This document shows positions 12,452 through 21,803 of a stretch of DNA of 64,000 nt, piece after piece (within the stretch, counting starts at the first letter, position 1; every line of letters starts with the position of its first letter). Location of the stretch: assembly GCF_900129635.1 (NCBI RefSeq), contig NZ_FSRB01000001.1, forward strand, positions 597,501 to 661,500, given 5' to 3'. The DNA comes from Singulisphaera sp. GP187. GTDB lineage: Bacteria; Planctomycetota; Planctomycetia; Isosphaerales; Isosphaeraceae. The translations under genes and the position numbers were made by a program. The notes under the pieces are model-generated. The model was not told where the DNA came from. It searched no databases and saw nothing but the letters and a program-made list of their open reading frames with translations.

Positions 12452-14218
12452 TCAGCGCCGGCGGCGAAGCTTGGCATAGCGGGGGTGCCACCATCGCGCG
12501 TCGATCCGGCGCTCGAGTTGTTCAAGCGGGACGGGATCCGCAATGCCAAGGCGGTGTGCCTCGCCCGCCACGGCCAGGGCAATTCGCCGCGAGACGCTCG
12601 CGATGTTTTCCAGGGCCGGGAACAGTGAACCGCCCAAGGTCGTTCGGGCCGGCGAGGCTTCGGCCAAGGCTCGGGCCGAGGCGAGGAACAGGTCCTCGGG
12701 CACGCGCCGCGCCCCTGAGGCGATCACCCCTTGGCCGAGTCCGGGGAAGATGTATGCATTATTGCATTGGCCGACCGCAAACGTACGGCCACCGAAGACG
12801 ACGTCGGGGAAGGGACTGCCGGTCGCCACGAGCGCCCGACCGTCGGTCCAGGCGATGACGTCGGCGGGGGTCGCCTCGCATCGGGAGTTCGGGTTCGAGA
12901 GCGGGAAGATGGCCGGGCGATCGACGTGTTGCGCCATTGCGCGGACGACCTCCTCGGTGAACGTCCCGGGTCGCCCCGAAGTCCCGATCAGGACCGTTGG
13001 ATGGACGTTCTTGACCACCTCCCCCAGCGTGTACCCACCCGATTCGTGCGCCCAGCCTTCGAGTCGCTCGAGCGGCTGAGCGAACCGCCGCTGAAACGGT
13101 TGGAGGCCGGTCATCGCCGAGTGGAGCAGACCGTCACGATCGACCAGCCAGAGTTGCGCAAGCGCCTCGCGCTCGGTCCGTCCTTCGGCCACCATCGCGG
13201 TCACGATCTGGTCCGCGATCCCGGTACCGGCGGAGCCGGCTCCCAGGATCGCCACGCGCTGGTCGGCCAGGCGCGTCCCGGAGACATGGCCCGCCGCCAA
13301 GATGGCCGCCAGGCTGACGGCGGCGGTCCCCTGGATATCGTCGTTGAAGGTGCAGAGCCGGTCGCGGTATTGGTCGAGCAACCGCCGGGCGTTGGGCAGG
13401 GCGAAGTCTTCCCACTGGAGCAACGTGTTTGGCAACACGCGAGTCACGGCGCTGACAAACTGCTCGATGAAATCATCATACTCGGTGCCGCGCATCCGTG
13501 GATGGCGCCAGCCGAGGTAGAGCGGATCGGCGAGCGCCTCCTCGTTGTCGGTCCCGGCGTCGAGGAAGATCGGCAAGGTGCGCGCGGGGTTGATGCCGCC
13601 GCAGAGGGTGTAGAGCGAGAGCTTACCGACGGGAATTCCCATGCCGCCGACCCCGAGGTCGCCGAGGCCGAGGATTCGCTCGCCGTCGGTCACGACGATC
13701 ACGTCCACGTCGCGGTAGGGCCGGTTCTCGAGAATCGTCTCGAGATTGGCGCGGTGCTCGTACGAGACGAACAGGCCGCGGGGGCGTCGATAGGTCCGGC
13801 TGAAGTACTGGCAGGCTTCGCCGACCACGGGCGTATAGATCAGCGGCATCATCTCGGTGATGTGGTCGGCCATGAGGCGATAGAAGAGCACCTCATTACG
13901 ATCTTGGAGGTCGCGGAGGTAGATGTGCTGTTGCAACTCGGTGCGCTTCTGCTCGAAGTCGCGATAGCGCCGGTCGAGTTGCTCATCGATCGAGCCGACG
14001 TGCGGGGGGAGCAGGCCGTGCAGTCCGAATTCCGCGCGTTCGTCCTCGGGAAAGGCACTCCCTTTGTTGAACAGAGGACAGTCGAGGAGCGAGAGGGCCG
14101 TCAGGGGAACCTCGACGATCTCATCACCTGTTTCCGCGTCAACGGTGATCTGGAAGTCCAGCACAAGGCGTCTCCGATCGGTCGGTCCGTCTGTGGTTGA
14201 GTCGTCCCACCCCTCCAA
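12452..14218 (-). CDS. NAD-dependent malic enzyme
   Basis: 588 residues; oxidative decarboxylation of malate to pyruvate with NAD+, feeding central carbon metabolism in the cytoplasm. Family blocks are clear: [12 protein letters not shown], the substrate block [11 protein letters not shown], the catalytic-lysine block [12 protein letters not shown], metal-binding [13 protein letters not shown], the dinucleotide fold [11 protein letters not shown], and the C-terminal [11 protein letters not shown] and [11 protein letters not shown] segments. Length matches the large malic enzymes (about 560) plus an N-terminal extension of about 35 residues. The start is uncertain: the 14218 codon is TTG, and GGAGGGG lies just inside it, so a start further in, such as the GTG at 14164, is possible. 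Confidence 0.93.
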   Translation of the reverse strand: MEGWDDSTTDGPTDRRRLVLDFQITVDAETGDEIVEVPLTALSLLDCPLFNKGSAFPEDERAEFGLHGLLPPHVGSIDEQLDRRYRDFEQKRTELQQHIYLRDLQDRNEVLFYRLMADHITEMMPLIYTPVVGEACQYFSRTYRRPRGLFVSYEHRANLETILENRPYRDVDVIVVTDGERILGLGDLGVGGMGIPVGKLSLYTLCGGINPARTLPIFLDAGTDNEEALADPLYLGWRHPRMRGTEYDDFIEQFVSAVTRVLPNTLLQWEDFALPNARRLLDQYRDRLCTFNDDIQGTAAVSLAAILAAGHVSGTRLADQRVAILGAGSAGTGIADQIVTAMVAEGRTEREALAQLWLVDRDGLLHSAMTGLQPFQRRFAQPLERLEGWAHESGGYTLGEVVKNVHPTVLIGTSGRPGTFTEEVVRAMAQHVDRPAIFPLSNPNSRCEATPADVIAWTDGRALVATGSPFPDVVFGGRTFAVGQCNNAYIFPGLGQGVIASGARRVPEDLFLASARALAEASPARTTLGGSLFPALENIASVSRRIALAVAGEAHRLGIADPVPLEQLERRIDARWWHPRYAKLRRRR

Positions 14219-14695
14219 AAGCGTGGGAGCCCGCGCCGTCGTGCGACGGTCCGCAGACCGATCTTAGAGGGCGGCCCGCGTTTCTGGAAAGGGGAATCGG
14301 CTCCAGCGGTGCAACGATCGTCGCCAGGATCGCGGTCGGGCCTTTCCTGCGGGGAGGATGGCCGTATAATCGTGGGTGAGCGTGGCCTTGCTCCTTGAAC
14401 CCCATCATGACCAACCTCCGCGGGCCGGATGCTCAAGACCTGGGAACCGTTCGGGACGACGAGACGTCACGCGTTGGCTCGTCCCGGCCATGGAAGGCTT
14501 GACATGGGTCTTGTGAAGAGTCTTTCCAATCGCTGATCGCTTGATTGACACCTGTTGAATCGACGTCAGGGATGTTCCAGGTTTCGCGCTGGGTTCTGCC
14601 TCCCCTTTTTTTTGTTGGGACCCAGGCGATGGGGATTACGTTCTCTTGGAGTTCCGGTTCGAGGAGACGACCGGACTCCGCATGAGGTCGTCATC
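14219..14695. other. Divergent intergenic region
   Basis: 477 bases between the malic enzyme and the lipoprotein. TATAAT occurs near 14364 on the plus strand and TTGACA at 14499-14504, but neither has a good partner hexamer at normal spacing. No convincing gene is seen. Confidence 0.35.
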
Positions 14696-15355
14696 ATGTT
14701 TGGCGGGCGCAGGACGTACGTCTTCCTTTCGATCGTCGTGTTCGGGACCCTCGGCTGTTCGGGAGCCGGCGAGGTCCGCTACGTCTACCAGGACGGGCAT
14801 TCGGGCGTGATCGGGATGCCGGCGAATACCTCGAAGTGGCCGAAGTATTATCGCAAGCATGCGGATAAGATGATGGAGCAGCATTTCCCGGGCGGCTACG
14901 AAGTCGTTCGCGCTGAGGAAGTGGTCGAGGGATCGCGGGTTCTCACCATCAATGGGTCGAATTCGGCCGAGATCCAGCCCACGGCCTCGACTCATCTGCT
15001 CGCGGTGGGCAAGCTGGGGCGGACCACGTCACGAAGCCAGTCCGACTCGTTGAAGATCAAGGAATGCCGGATCCTTTACCGGAAAAATGAGTCGCTCGAT
15101 CCTGAGTCGCAGGTCGAATACGCGGCGCGGGCGATGTGGACCCCCGCCCCTTATATCGATCCCAACGCCCTCGATCGCAAGCTGGCCAAGGCCAAGCCCG
15201 ACGAGCCGAAGCTCTGCGAGCCCGGGGCGCTGGCCAAAGCCGCCGTTTCGGTTCAATCGGGAAGTGCGTCCGAGGCCAAGCCGGCGCAAGCGGATCGTGC
15301 TCCCGTGGCCGGCCCCTCCCCACCACGGGACGCCTCGGTGATCAAGGCCTTTTGA
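14696..15355 (+). CDS. Putative lipoprotein
   Basis: 219 residues from the ATG at 14696. The N-terminus has a short basic segment, a hydrophobic stretch and a lipobox-like LGC at about residues 18-20, so it is probably exported and lipid-anchored. The mature part begins with RYVYQDGHSGVIGMP and a Lys-rich helix (KYYRKHADKMMEQ), and ends in a Pro/Ala/Lys-rich, probably disordered tail. I do not recognise the family; proteins of this outline are common and poorly described in planctomycetes. It converges with the ABC permease gene 20 bases downstream. Confidence 0.78.
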   Translation: MFGGRRTYVFLSIVVFGTLGCSGAGEVRYVYQDGHSGVIGMPANTSKWPKYYRKHADKMMEQHFPGGYEVVRAEEVVEGSRVLTINGSNSAEIQPTASTHLLAVGKLGRTTSRSQSDSLKIKECRILYRKNESLDPESQVEYAARAMWTPAPYIDPNALDRKLAKAKPDEPKLCEPGALAKAAVSVQSGSASEAKPAQADRAPVAGPSPPRDASVIKAF

Positions 15356-15375
15356 GGCGTTGTCACGAGGCTCGA

Positions 15376-17109
15376 TCAATCCAAAAGGGCGGCCGGCTCC
15401 AATTTCAGTGCCGGCTTGGGCCGCGGGGGAGTCGCGGCGAACTTGGTGGTGCCGCGGCCAAGACAACGATCGAACGTCCCGAGCGTGGCCGCCAGTAAGC
15501 TGACGGCGAGCAATGAGTCGACGATACACCAGACAAAGAGCCAGGCGGCGTATTCCGGCCAGTCGTTATTGCTGATCTGCACCAACAGATTCGGGGCGAC
15601 CGTTCCCAGCCAGGGACTGGCCGATCCGATTCCCAGCGCAAGCGAACCACTCGTGGCCATCCCCAGGAGTTCCGCGAGAAGAGGCCAGCCGATCGTCACG
15701 AGAACATAGGCCGTGACGGTCAGGGCCATGACCTGACCCTGGCGTTGGATCCAGGTCGCCAGCGCCAGCCCCAGGCTCGTCAGCGCCGCACCAAAGGAGA
15801 GGATCAGGCCGACGACCAAGGGGACGGCCACCCAGTGCCCATACCGACATGCGATTGCGAAAGTGACAATGCCGGGCAGGATGGCGAGAAAGAGGGTTCC
15901 CTGGTAAGCGCCCCACCACTTGCCGAGCACGATCGCCCGCGTCGACATGGGCGTCGCCAGCACGACGTCGAGGCTGCCGCGGACCCGCTCCTCGGTCATC
16001 GACGTCGACGATGCGATGCTCAGGAGGAGAAAGCCGACCGCGACCTGACCGCCGTTGAGAAAAGCGACGGCCTGACACTGGGTCGAGTTGCCACCAATGA
16101 TGATATACACCATCATCAGGCTGAGCGCGATCGCCGCCCCGTGATAAAGCGTCCCGAGAATTCGGCTCCACCGCGACGGCCGGCGGCGATGCCACTCGCG
16201 CCAGAGGACCGGGTTAAAATCGAGCCGCGGGCCGAACCCATCGCGACGCCGACGGCCCTGGCCACTTGCGAACAACCCCCGCCTTCGACCTGGGGCATGG
16301 CCGGCCTGTCGGGACGCGACCGCCCTGATCCGCAGGACCGCCAAGGCCGTCAGCCCGGCCGAGATCCCGCAACTGACCGCCAGGAAGAGGACTCGCGGCC
16401 CCAGATCCACCGCTCCACGTTGCCAAGAGCTGGAGAAAGCGAGCCAGAACGGATTCACCCCGTTGAGCCATTGCGGCGGCGGGCCGAATCTCCAGCGCAA
16501 GGCCCAATTCAAGAGGGACCAGGTCGGACTTCCGAGGATCCAGACGAGGAGTATGGCGTATGTGGCCATGAGCACTTCATGCGTCTTCGTTCCCCAGACC
16601 GAAAGCAGGAAGGCGAGGGTGCAGCCGAGGGTCGCGACCCCGAGGCTCACCAGGAAAGCGCCGGTCAGGGCGTCGGGATCGACCCCGCCCATGAGCGACA
16701 CCAGCGCCAGGGCCGGCAAGGCGCTGGCGACGAGGCCAAGCACCGGAACCAACCGCGCGGCCAATTTGCCCAGCACGATCTCGGCGTTGGAGAGGTCGGT
16801 CATCAGCAGGTGGGTCAGCGTCCCCCGCGCCTTGTCCAGGCAGATCGAGCCGGCCGTTGCCGCGGGAGCGGCCAGTAAGAGCAGGATGAGCTGAGTTCCG
16901 ACGATCGTGTCGTAAATTGACCGCCCGGCTTCGGCCTGGCTCTGGATCGTCACCCGCTTCTGGTTCGCTACGTTCGCCCGCCAAACCAGAGCCAGGCTCG
17001 CCAGCAAGACGGCCACAAACAGCGAACGCACGGCATAGACCTGCCAACGCCTCGAGGTCGCCAGCCACTCGTAGGCGAAGACCGGTCCCAGTCCCACTCT
17101 CATACGCAT
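15376..17109 (-). CDS. ABC-2 type transporter permease
   Basis: 577 residues starting at the ATG at 17109, with GAGGATCGGAG upstream on the minus strand. About twelve hydrophobic segments form two halves of six. Each half begins with a short amphipathic region (FAYEWLATSRRW; NPVLWREWHRR) and contains the typical ABC-2 permease phrases DKARGTLTHLLMTDLSNAEIVLGKL and ERVRGSLDVVLATPMS, so it looks like a fused or duplicated permease. A central Arg/Gly-rich linker joins them. No ATPase gene is adjacent; it must use a subunit encoded elsewhere. It diverges from the MarR gene across 160 bases, so that regulator may control it. Confidence 0.88.
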   Translation of the reverse strand: MRMRVGLGPVFAYEWLATSRRWQVYAVRSLFVAVLLASLALVWRANVANQKRVTIQSQAEAGRSIYDTIVGTQLILLLLAAPAATAGSICLDKARGTLTHLLMTDLSNAEIVLGKLAARLVPVLGLVASALPALALVSLMGGVDPDALTGAFLVSLGVATLGCTLAFLLSVWGTKTHEVLMATYAILLVWILGSPTWSLLNWALRWRFGPPPQWLNGVNPFWLAFSSSWQRGAVDLGPRVLFLAVSCGISAGLTALAVLRIRAVASRQAGHAPGRRRGLFASGQGRRRRDGFGPRLDFNPVLWREWHRRRPSRWSRILGTLYHGAAIALSLMMVYIIIGGNSTQCQAVAFLNGGQVAVGFLLLSIASSTSMTEERVRGSLDVVLATPMSTRAIVLGKWWGAYQGTLFLAILPGIVTFAIACRYGHWVAVPLVVGLILSFGAALTSLGLALATWIQRQGQVMALTVTAYVLVTIGWPLLAELLGMATSGSLALGIGSASPWLGTVAPNLLVQISNNDWPEYAAWLFVWCIVDSLLAVSLLAATLGTFDRCLGRGTTKFAATPPRPKPALKLEPAALLD

Positions 17110-17202
17110 CTCCGATCCTCCTCGTCCGAGGATACACCGGACCGTCTGGACTTGCGCGGCCGTTGCCGAGCGAAACTGCGAAATCGGGTTTGAAAGAAGT
17201 TG

Positions 17203-17231
17203 TTGACACGATGATCGTGGTGCGGTAGTTT
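17203..17231 (+). promoter_or_regulatory. Likely promoter of the marR gene
   Basis: TTGACA at 17203-17208, a 17-base spacer, and TAGTTT at 17226-17231. It lies 40 bases before the start codon. Confidence 0.5.
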
Positions 17232-17245
17232 GTGTTGACAGGTGG

Positions 17246-17256
17246 TTGAAGTTCAA
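17246..17256. promoter_or_regulatory. Candidate MarR operator palindrome
   Basis: TTGAAGTTCAA, a perfect palindrome around one central base, between the probable transcription start and the start codon. Location suits autorepression by the adjacent MarR protein. Short palindromes can occur by chance. Confidence 0.3.
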
Positions 17257-17270
17257 TGAGGACCAGGGAA

Positions 17271-17741
17271 ATGGCGTCTTCGCCGTTACAGGACGAAGTC
17301 AAGAAGCGAAACCCGTTTGATGCTCCGGAGCAGGAAGTGTCGTTGAACCTGGTGAAGACCACCGAGTTTCTTCAGGCGGAGTTCGCTCGGCTCTTCAAGC
17401 AGCATCAGATTAGCGGGGCTCAATATAATGTGCTCAGGATCCTCCGGGGGGCGGGAACCGAACTGCCTTGCCTGGAGGTGGCCAGCCGGATGATTTCCCA
17501 TCTGCCCGACATCACCCGGTTGGTCGACCGGCTCGAGGCGGGGGGGTTGGTCGAGCGGTGTCGGACCCAGGAGGACCGCCGTCTCGTGCTGATCAAGATC
17601 ACCACGCAGGGGATGGCGGTCCTGGCCGAGCTTGATGCTCCGGTCCTCGCGCTCCATAAGAAGCAGCTTGGCCATCTGACGGCGGAAGAAATGGCCGAGT
17701 TCAATCGCTTGCTGGTGAAGGCGAGACGACCGGCGACGTAG
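17271..17741 (+). CDS. MarR family transcriptional regulator
   Basis: 156 residues from the ATG at 17271; an in-frame ATG at 17256 is less well placed. It is a dimeric winged-helix DNA-binding protein. The recognition region is ISGAQYNVLRILRGAG...LEVASRMISHLPDITRLVDRLEAGGLVER, followed by the wing RTQEDRRLVLIKIT, which is the MarR signature. It is followed by a YceI gene 190 bases downstream; a MarR gene next to a YceI gene is a recurring arrangement in bacteria, so YceI is the most likely target, with the divergent ABC permease as a second candidate. Confidence 0.92.
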   Translation: MASSPLQDEVKKRNPFDAPEQEVSLNLVKTTEFLQAEFARLFKQHQISGAQYNVLRILRGAGTELPCLEVASRMISHLPDITRLVDRLEAGGLVERCRTQEDRRLVLIKITTQGMAVLAELDAPVLALHKKQLGHLTAEEMAEFNRLLVKARRPAT

Positions 17742-17743
17742 AA

Positions 17744-17790
17744 TTTCGCTCGCCTGAAAAGGCGAGCGGGGAGCGTAAGCTCCCTGTCTT
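17744..17790. repeat. Short double-hairpin repeat module
   Basis: Two adjacent hairpins: GCTCGCCTGAAAAGGCGAGC and GGGAGCGTAAGCTCCC. The same module occurs in repeat copy 2 at 26253-26296 almost unchanged, and in copy 1. It sits just after the marR stop codon and may also work as a terminator. Confidence 0.75.
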
Positions 17791-17931
17791 TTGAGCTTTA
17801 TCGCAGGGTGGGTCGAGAGCGAAACCTCGTGGGCTGCGCCCACCCGACAAGAGTAAGCTGGCTTCTCGAGTTCGGTCGTACTGGTTCGCAGCGGTCTTTC
17901 ACAACGCAAAAAAGAAACAGGAGACGACGTG

Positions 17932-18516
17932 ATGACGGTACGCAAGCTCACGCTCATGGCGGGACTCGTTTCTGGGATGGGACTGTCGCTCGGTCACGCG
18001 AACCCCGCGGCGGCCCAGGCGTACAAGGTGGACACGGTCCACTCGGCGACGGTCTTCCGTGTCAAGCACATGAACACGAGCTACTCCTATGGCCGGTTCA
18101 ACGACATCTCCGGTCAGTTCTCCCTGGATGAAAAGGATCCGAAGAACGCCCATCTCGACATCGTGGTGAAGACGGATAGCATCGACACCGCCAACGCGAA
18201 TCGCGACAAGCACCTGAAGAGTCCCGACTTCTTCAACGCGGTTCAGTACAAGACGATCTCGTTCAAGAGCAAGTCGGTGGCCAAGTCGGGGGCGGACACG
18301 TTCCAGGTCCACGGCGACCTGACGCTCCACGGCGTGACCAAGCCCTTGGCGTTGACGGTGACCCGCACCGGGGCGGGCAAGGACATGAAGGGGAAGCCGG
18401 TCGCCGGGTTCGAGACCGAATTCGCAATCAAGCGATCGGACTTCAATATGAACAAGATGCTTGAAGGCATTGGCGACGACGTGAAGATTGTGGTGAGCGT
18501 CGAGGGTGGTCAATAA
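17932..18516 (+). CDS. YceI family periplasmic protein
   Basis: 194 residues; ATG at 17932 with AGGAG eight bases upstream. A Sec signal peptide ends near the AAAQA at about residues 26-30. The mature part begins YKVDTVHSATVFRVKHM and contains FNDISGQFSLDEK, HLKSPDFFNAVQY and HGDLTLHGVTKPLALTVT, the standard YceI lipocalin-like barrel sequence. Members bind polyisoprenoid lipids and are often induced by stress. Probably regulated by the upstream MarR protein. Confidence 0.95.
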   Translation: MTVRKLTLMAGLVSGMGLSLGHANPAAAQAYKVDTVHSATVFRVKHMNTSYSYGRFNDISGQFSLDEKDPKNAHLDIVVKTDSIDTANANRDKHLKSPDFFNAVQYKTISFKSKSVAKSGADTFQVHGDLTLHGVTKPLALTVTRTGAGKDMKGKPVAGFETEFAIKRSDFNMNKMLEGIGDDVKIVVSVEGGQ

Positions 18517-18531
18517 CGAACCGAGCGGATC

Positions 18532-18581
18532 GAAGGCCCGACGGGCGGTTCCCCGGAGCGGGAACGGCGCGGCGGGCCTTC
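18532..18581 (+). terminator. Hairpin after yceI
   Basis: A long imperfect stem: GAAGGCCCG at the base pairs with CGGGCCTTC, and GTTCCC pairs with GGGAAC near the loop. No T-run follows, so it could be a processing or pausing structure; some read-through to the next gene (start 18604) is likely. Confidence 0.5.
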
Positions 18582-18603
18582 GGCCGTTACGGAGGGCGTG
18601 ACA

Positions 18604-19473
18604 ATGCCAAGTCCCCTCAGCATCATTCTCTTCGGAGTGCTTCTCCCGGCGCTCGCGACAGTCACCGTCCTGATCGCGGCCTGGCGGGTCGGTCGCCGTC
18701 TTGATTTGAAAGTTCGCGGTGGCCTGGCCGTGGCGCTGGCGCTCGGGCTGGGCGATCTGGCGGGCCATCTCGGGGTGGCCTGGCCCGCCTGGCCTCCCTC
18801 GGAGGTGACGGACCGGATTCCGATCCTCGTGGGCGTCGCGATCCTCGCGGCGCTCGTTGCGGTCCTTGGTGGCCCCGGCCGACGTTGGCTCTCCTGGGTC
18901 AATCGGGCCGTCGTCTCCGGGGTCACGATCGCGGTGATCGTGAGCCCGGCGTTCGGAGAAGCGTGGTCGGCTCCGGCAACCTTGTTCGGTGCGGCCTTGC
19001 TCGGAATCGGCATGATTTTGGCGTGGGCGAATCTTGATGCCCTTGCGACTCGTTGCTCAGGAGCAGGCATTTTCTTGCCCTTGCTCCTCATCAGCAGCGG
19101 AGCGAGCGTGGCCCTCCTGGTCTCCGGAAGCATGGTCCTGGCACTCTTGGCCGGTGTCCTCTCGGCCGCGCTCGCGGCTTGTGGACTTGTGGCCTGGCGG
19201 GTTCCCGCGATCGGCTTTGGGCCTGGCGGACCCTCGATCGTGGTGGTGGTCTTGGCAAGCCTGCTCTTGATCAACCGGTTCTATGCGGAGCTCCCCTCGG
19301 GAAGCGTCGCGCTCTTCGCTGTTGCTCCCGCGGCGGTCTGGTTCGGCCAACTCGGGACGATCCGGAGCCGCGCTCCTTGGATTCGAACCCTTGCGGCCAC
19401 GGCGGCCGTGCTCGTCCCGGTGGCGCTCGCCATCGGCCTTGCTGTGGCGGCGATGCCCTCGTACGAATACTGA
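18604..19473 (+). CDS. Multi-pass membrane protein, unknown function
   Basis: 289 residues from the ATG at 18604, with ACGGAGGG eight bases upstream; a GTG at 18598 is an alternative. About eight to nine hydrophobic helices cover almost the whole length, with very short loops rich in Arg. No active-site motif is recognisable. It follows yceI on the same strand and converges with the oxidoreductase gene. Codon and base usage match the neighbours. Confidence 0.75.
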   Translation: MPSPLSIILFGVLLPALATVTVLIAAWRVGRRLDLKVRGGLAVALALGLGDLAGHLGVAWPAWPPSEVTDRIPILVGVAILAALVAVLGGPGRRWLSWVNRAVVSGVTIAVIVSPAFGEAWSAPATLFGAALLGIGMILAWANLDALATRCSGAGIFLPLLLISSGASVALLVSGSMVLALLAGVLSAALAACGLVAWRVPAIGFGPGGPSIVVVVLASLLLINRFYAELPSGSVALFAVAPAAVWFGQLGTIRSRAPWIRTLAATAAVLVPVALAIGLAVAAMPSYEY

Positions 19474-19493
19474 CCGCGATCCGCCGATCGGCT

Positions 19494-20504
19494 TCAGAGG
19501 CGAATCACGATCTTGCCGAAATGGGCCGCGCTCTCCATGTGGCGGAACGCGGCCGGCGTTTCCTGGAACGGAAAGACCCGATCGATTACCGGGCGAAGTT
19601 CATGGACCCGGATCGCGCGGTTCATTACCTCGAACATGGCGCGTGAGCCAACGAGGATCCCGCGGACCTCGATCGCCCTCATGACGATCGGAAGGATGTT
19701 GATTTCGGCGGCCCCACCCGCCAGCACGCCAATCAGGCTGATCTGCCCGGCCGTTCGGACGGCATGGAGCGATTTCGAGAGTGTGCCGGCACCGCCGACC
19801 TCGACCACCAGGTCCACCCCTCGGCCGTTTGTCAGCGCGCGCACGCGCTTCTCCCAGTCGGGAGTCGCCTGGGAGTTGATCCCGGCCGCCGCGCCCATGT
19901 TGAGCACGCGCTGAAGCTTTTCGTCAGTGCTCGAGGTGGCGATGACCGTCGCGCCGGCCAGCTTGGCGAACTGGAGGGCGAAGAGCGAGACGCCGCCCGT
20001 GCCGAGGGTCAGAATGGTGTCCCCTGCTTTGAGCGTTCCGGCGGCGAACAGGGCGTTCCAGGCGGTCACCGCCGCGCAAGGGAGGGTTGACCCCTCTTCG
20101 AAGCTCAGATGATCGGGCAGAACGACCAGGCCGTTTTCATGGAGCACCAGGAACTCCGCGAGCACGCCGTCGATCGCGCCCCCGAGCGCTGACTTACCGT
20201 GGGTTTCGTTCAATTCCCCGGCCAGCCACGCCTGCATGAAAATCGGTGCAACCCGGTCGCCGACCCGCACCCGCGTCACCCCGGCGCCGACCTCGACGAC
20301 TTCGCCCGCTGCGTCCGAGAGCGGGACGGCGGGCCGGGGGAAGTTCTTGTTATACAGGCCCTTGAGGACGAGCAGGTCTCGATAGTTCAAGGAAACGGCC
20401 TGCACCCGGACGAGCACTTGCCCAGGCCCGGGGGTGGGCGTGGGCAACTCGTCGAGACGCAGGCCGTCGAGTCCGCCGAACTCGTGGATCCGATACGCTT
20501 TCAT
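19494..20504 (-). CDS. Zinc-free medium-chain NAD(P)-dependent oxidoreductase
   Basis: 336 residues from the ATG at 20504; a GTG at 20519 is possible. It belongs to the medium-chain dehydrogenase/quinone oxidoreductase superfamily: an N-terminal GroES-like fold (SLNYRDLLVLKG, GEVVEVGAGVTRVRVGDRV) and a Rossmann domain with LTLGTGGVSLFALQFAKLAGA. The cysteine that binds catalytic zinc is replaced in the NYRDLL segment and the structural zinc loop is absent, so it should be a quinone-oxidoreductase-like enzyme rather than a true alcohol dehydrogenase. Substrate unknown. It is 73 bases downstream of the sigma gene on the same strand. Confidence 0.9.
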   Translation of the reverse strand: MKAYRIHEFGGLDGLRLDELPTPTPGPGQVLVRVQAVSLNYRDLLVLKGLYNKNFPRPAVPLSDAAGEVVEVGAGVTRVRVGDRVAPIFMQAWLAGELNETHGKSALGGAIDGVLAEFLVLHENGLVVLPDHLSFEEGSTLPCAAVTAWNALFAAGTLKAGDTILTLGTGGVSLFALQFAKLAGATVIATSSTDEKLQRVLNMGAAAGINSQATPDWEKRVRALTNGRGVDLVVEVGGAGTLSKSLHAVRTAGQISLIGVLAGGAAEINILPIVMRAIEVRGILVGSRAMFEVMNRAIRVHELRPVIDRVFPFQETPAAFRHMESAAHFGKIVIRL

Positions 20505-20577
20505 GATCCGGTGTCCCACCCGTCGCGGGTCGCCCGGCGACGAGCGTCCCGCGCCGGTTGGGGATGGGCCGGGCCGC

Positions 20578-21642
20578 TCAGAGCGTCGGGAGTTCGAGGT
20601 TTTCCTGAATCGCGATCTTACGGAGCTTCTCCTGGGCCCGCGACTCGATCTGGCGGACCCGCTCCTTGGTCACTCCGAGTTCCTGCCCGAGCTGCTCGAG
20701 GGTATGGGCGACGGTCCCTTCCAGGCCGAACCGGCTGGTCAGAACCCGTCGTTCCCGATCGGACAGGCGGCCGAGTAAGCCTTGGACTGCCTCACGGGTC
20801 CGCTTCTGGGCGGCCTCGTACTCGTGCTCGTCGGTCCGGTGATCGGCGGCGGCCTCGAACATTTCTTCGTGGCCGGTGACGAACCGGTCGCGGCGGTGTT
20901 TTTCTTCGGGGATCGAGCGGATGTAGTTCCGCATGATCGCCCAAGAGGCATAGGTGCTGAATTTATTACCACGGGCGTAGTCGAATTTTTCAACCGCCCG
21001 GATCAACGACATGTTGCCGTCGGAGACCAGTTCGAAGAAGTTGTTCGCCGGCCCCAGGTGCTTTTTGGCGATCGAGACCACCAGGCGAAGGTTGGCCCGG
21101 ATGATCTGGTTCTTGGTGGCGAGCGCCTCTTCCATCAGCCGCTCGATCTCGTCGAGCACGGCGGGCTTCACGCGAGTGGGGTCGATCGTGGAGCGCATCT
21201 GGTTGACGCGGAACTTCAGGTAGTTCATTTTGCGGAACAGGTGGGCTTCCTGCTCACGCGACAACAGGGGGACGTCGTACAGGCTCGCGAGGTACGGGGG
21301 CAGCCCTTCGGGGGGCTTGGAACGTCGCGCCTTGCCGGCCGCCGATTCGGGCAGCGGCGCCAGGAATTCCGCCTCGACGCCCGGCGTTTCAAAGCTGGGG
21401 TCGGGCATGAAGTCGAGCACGTGGTCGATAATCCGCTTGGCGCGGTGCTCGGTCAGGACCCGATCGATCCGCGACCTGGTTTGGCGGAAGCGGGCCGCGA
21501 GGGCGTCGGGAGAAACTCCGCGACGGAACAGGCGGTCGATTTCCAACTTGGCCGCATCGTCCAGACGCCGAACCGACGCCGGGGTGTGGGACGGCTGGGC
21601 GGAATCCAAAACTGATTCAAGGACCACGTCGAGTGCTGCCAT
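20578..21642 (-). CDS. RNA polymerase sigma-70 family factor
   Basis: 354 residues; ATG at 21642 preceded by AGAAGGAAG on the minus strand. Region 2 is clear (IIRANLRLVVSIAKKHLG, then VEKFDYARGNKFSTYASWAIM), and region 4 has RRVLTSRFGLEG...TLEQLGQELGVTKERVRQIESRAQEKLR with its helix-turn-helix. The first 100 residues include a helix-turn-helix-like segment (IDRLFRRGVSPDALAARF) not usual in RpoD. The variant region 2.4/3.0 (RNYIRSIPEEKHRRDRFV) also differs from the primary factor, so I read it as a group 2-like alternative sigma factor. A TetR gene lies upstream on the same strand. Confidence 0.93.
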   Translation of the reverse strand: MAALDVVLESVLDSAQPSHTPASVRRLDDAAKLEIDRLFRRGVSPDALAARFRQTRSRIDRVLTEHRAKRIIDHVLDFMPDPSFETPGVEAEFLAPLPESAAGKARRSKPPEGLPPYLASLYDVPLLSREQEAHLFRKMNYLKFRVNQMRSTIDPTRVKPAVLDEIERLMEEALATKNQIIRANLRLVVSIAKKHLGPANNFFELVSDGNMSLIRAVEKFDYARGNKFSTYASWAIMRNYIRSIPEEKHRRDRFVTGHEEMFEAAADHRTDEHEYEAAQKRTREAVQGLLGRLSDRERRVLTSRFGLEGTVAHTLEQLGQELGVTKERVRQIESRAQEKLRKIAIQENLELPTL

Positions 21643-21728
21643 GTTCGTCTTCCTTCTTTTGGCCGGATCCACCCATCAACCGAGCGTCTTTTTATCCAGG
21701 TGCCCGTTTCCGAAGCGTTGTCTTGTAA

Positions 21729-21742
21729 TAGACCAGTCAGTC
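21729..21742. promoter_or_regulatory. Second TetR-operator-like site, upstream of the sigma gene
   Basis: TAGACCAGTCAGTC in the gap between the tetR stop and the sigma start. Read on the minus strand (GACTGACTGGTCTATTA) it resembles the operator in front of tetR (GACGACCGGTCTAATA). It lies about 90 bases before the sigma start codon. Confidence 0.35.
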
Positions 21743-21803
21743 AAGCAATTCTCGGGCCCTGGATCGTCAATCCTTCGCCGAAAGCCGTGGGACCGGAGCG
21801 ATC

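Noticed and set aside
12731..14200. 489-codon plus-strand ORF opposite the malic enzyme
   Set aside because: Complementary shadow of a clear enzyme gene.
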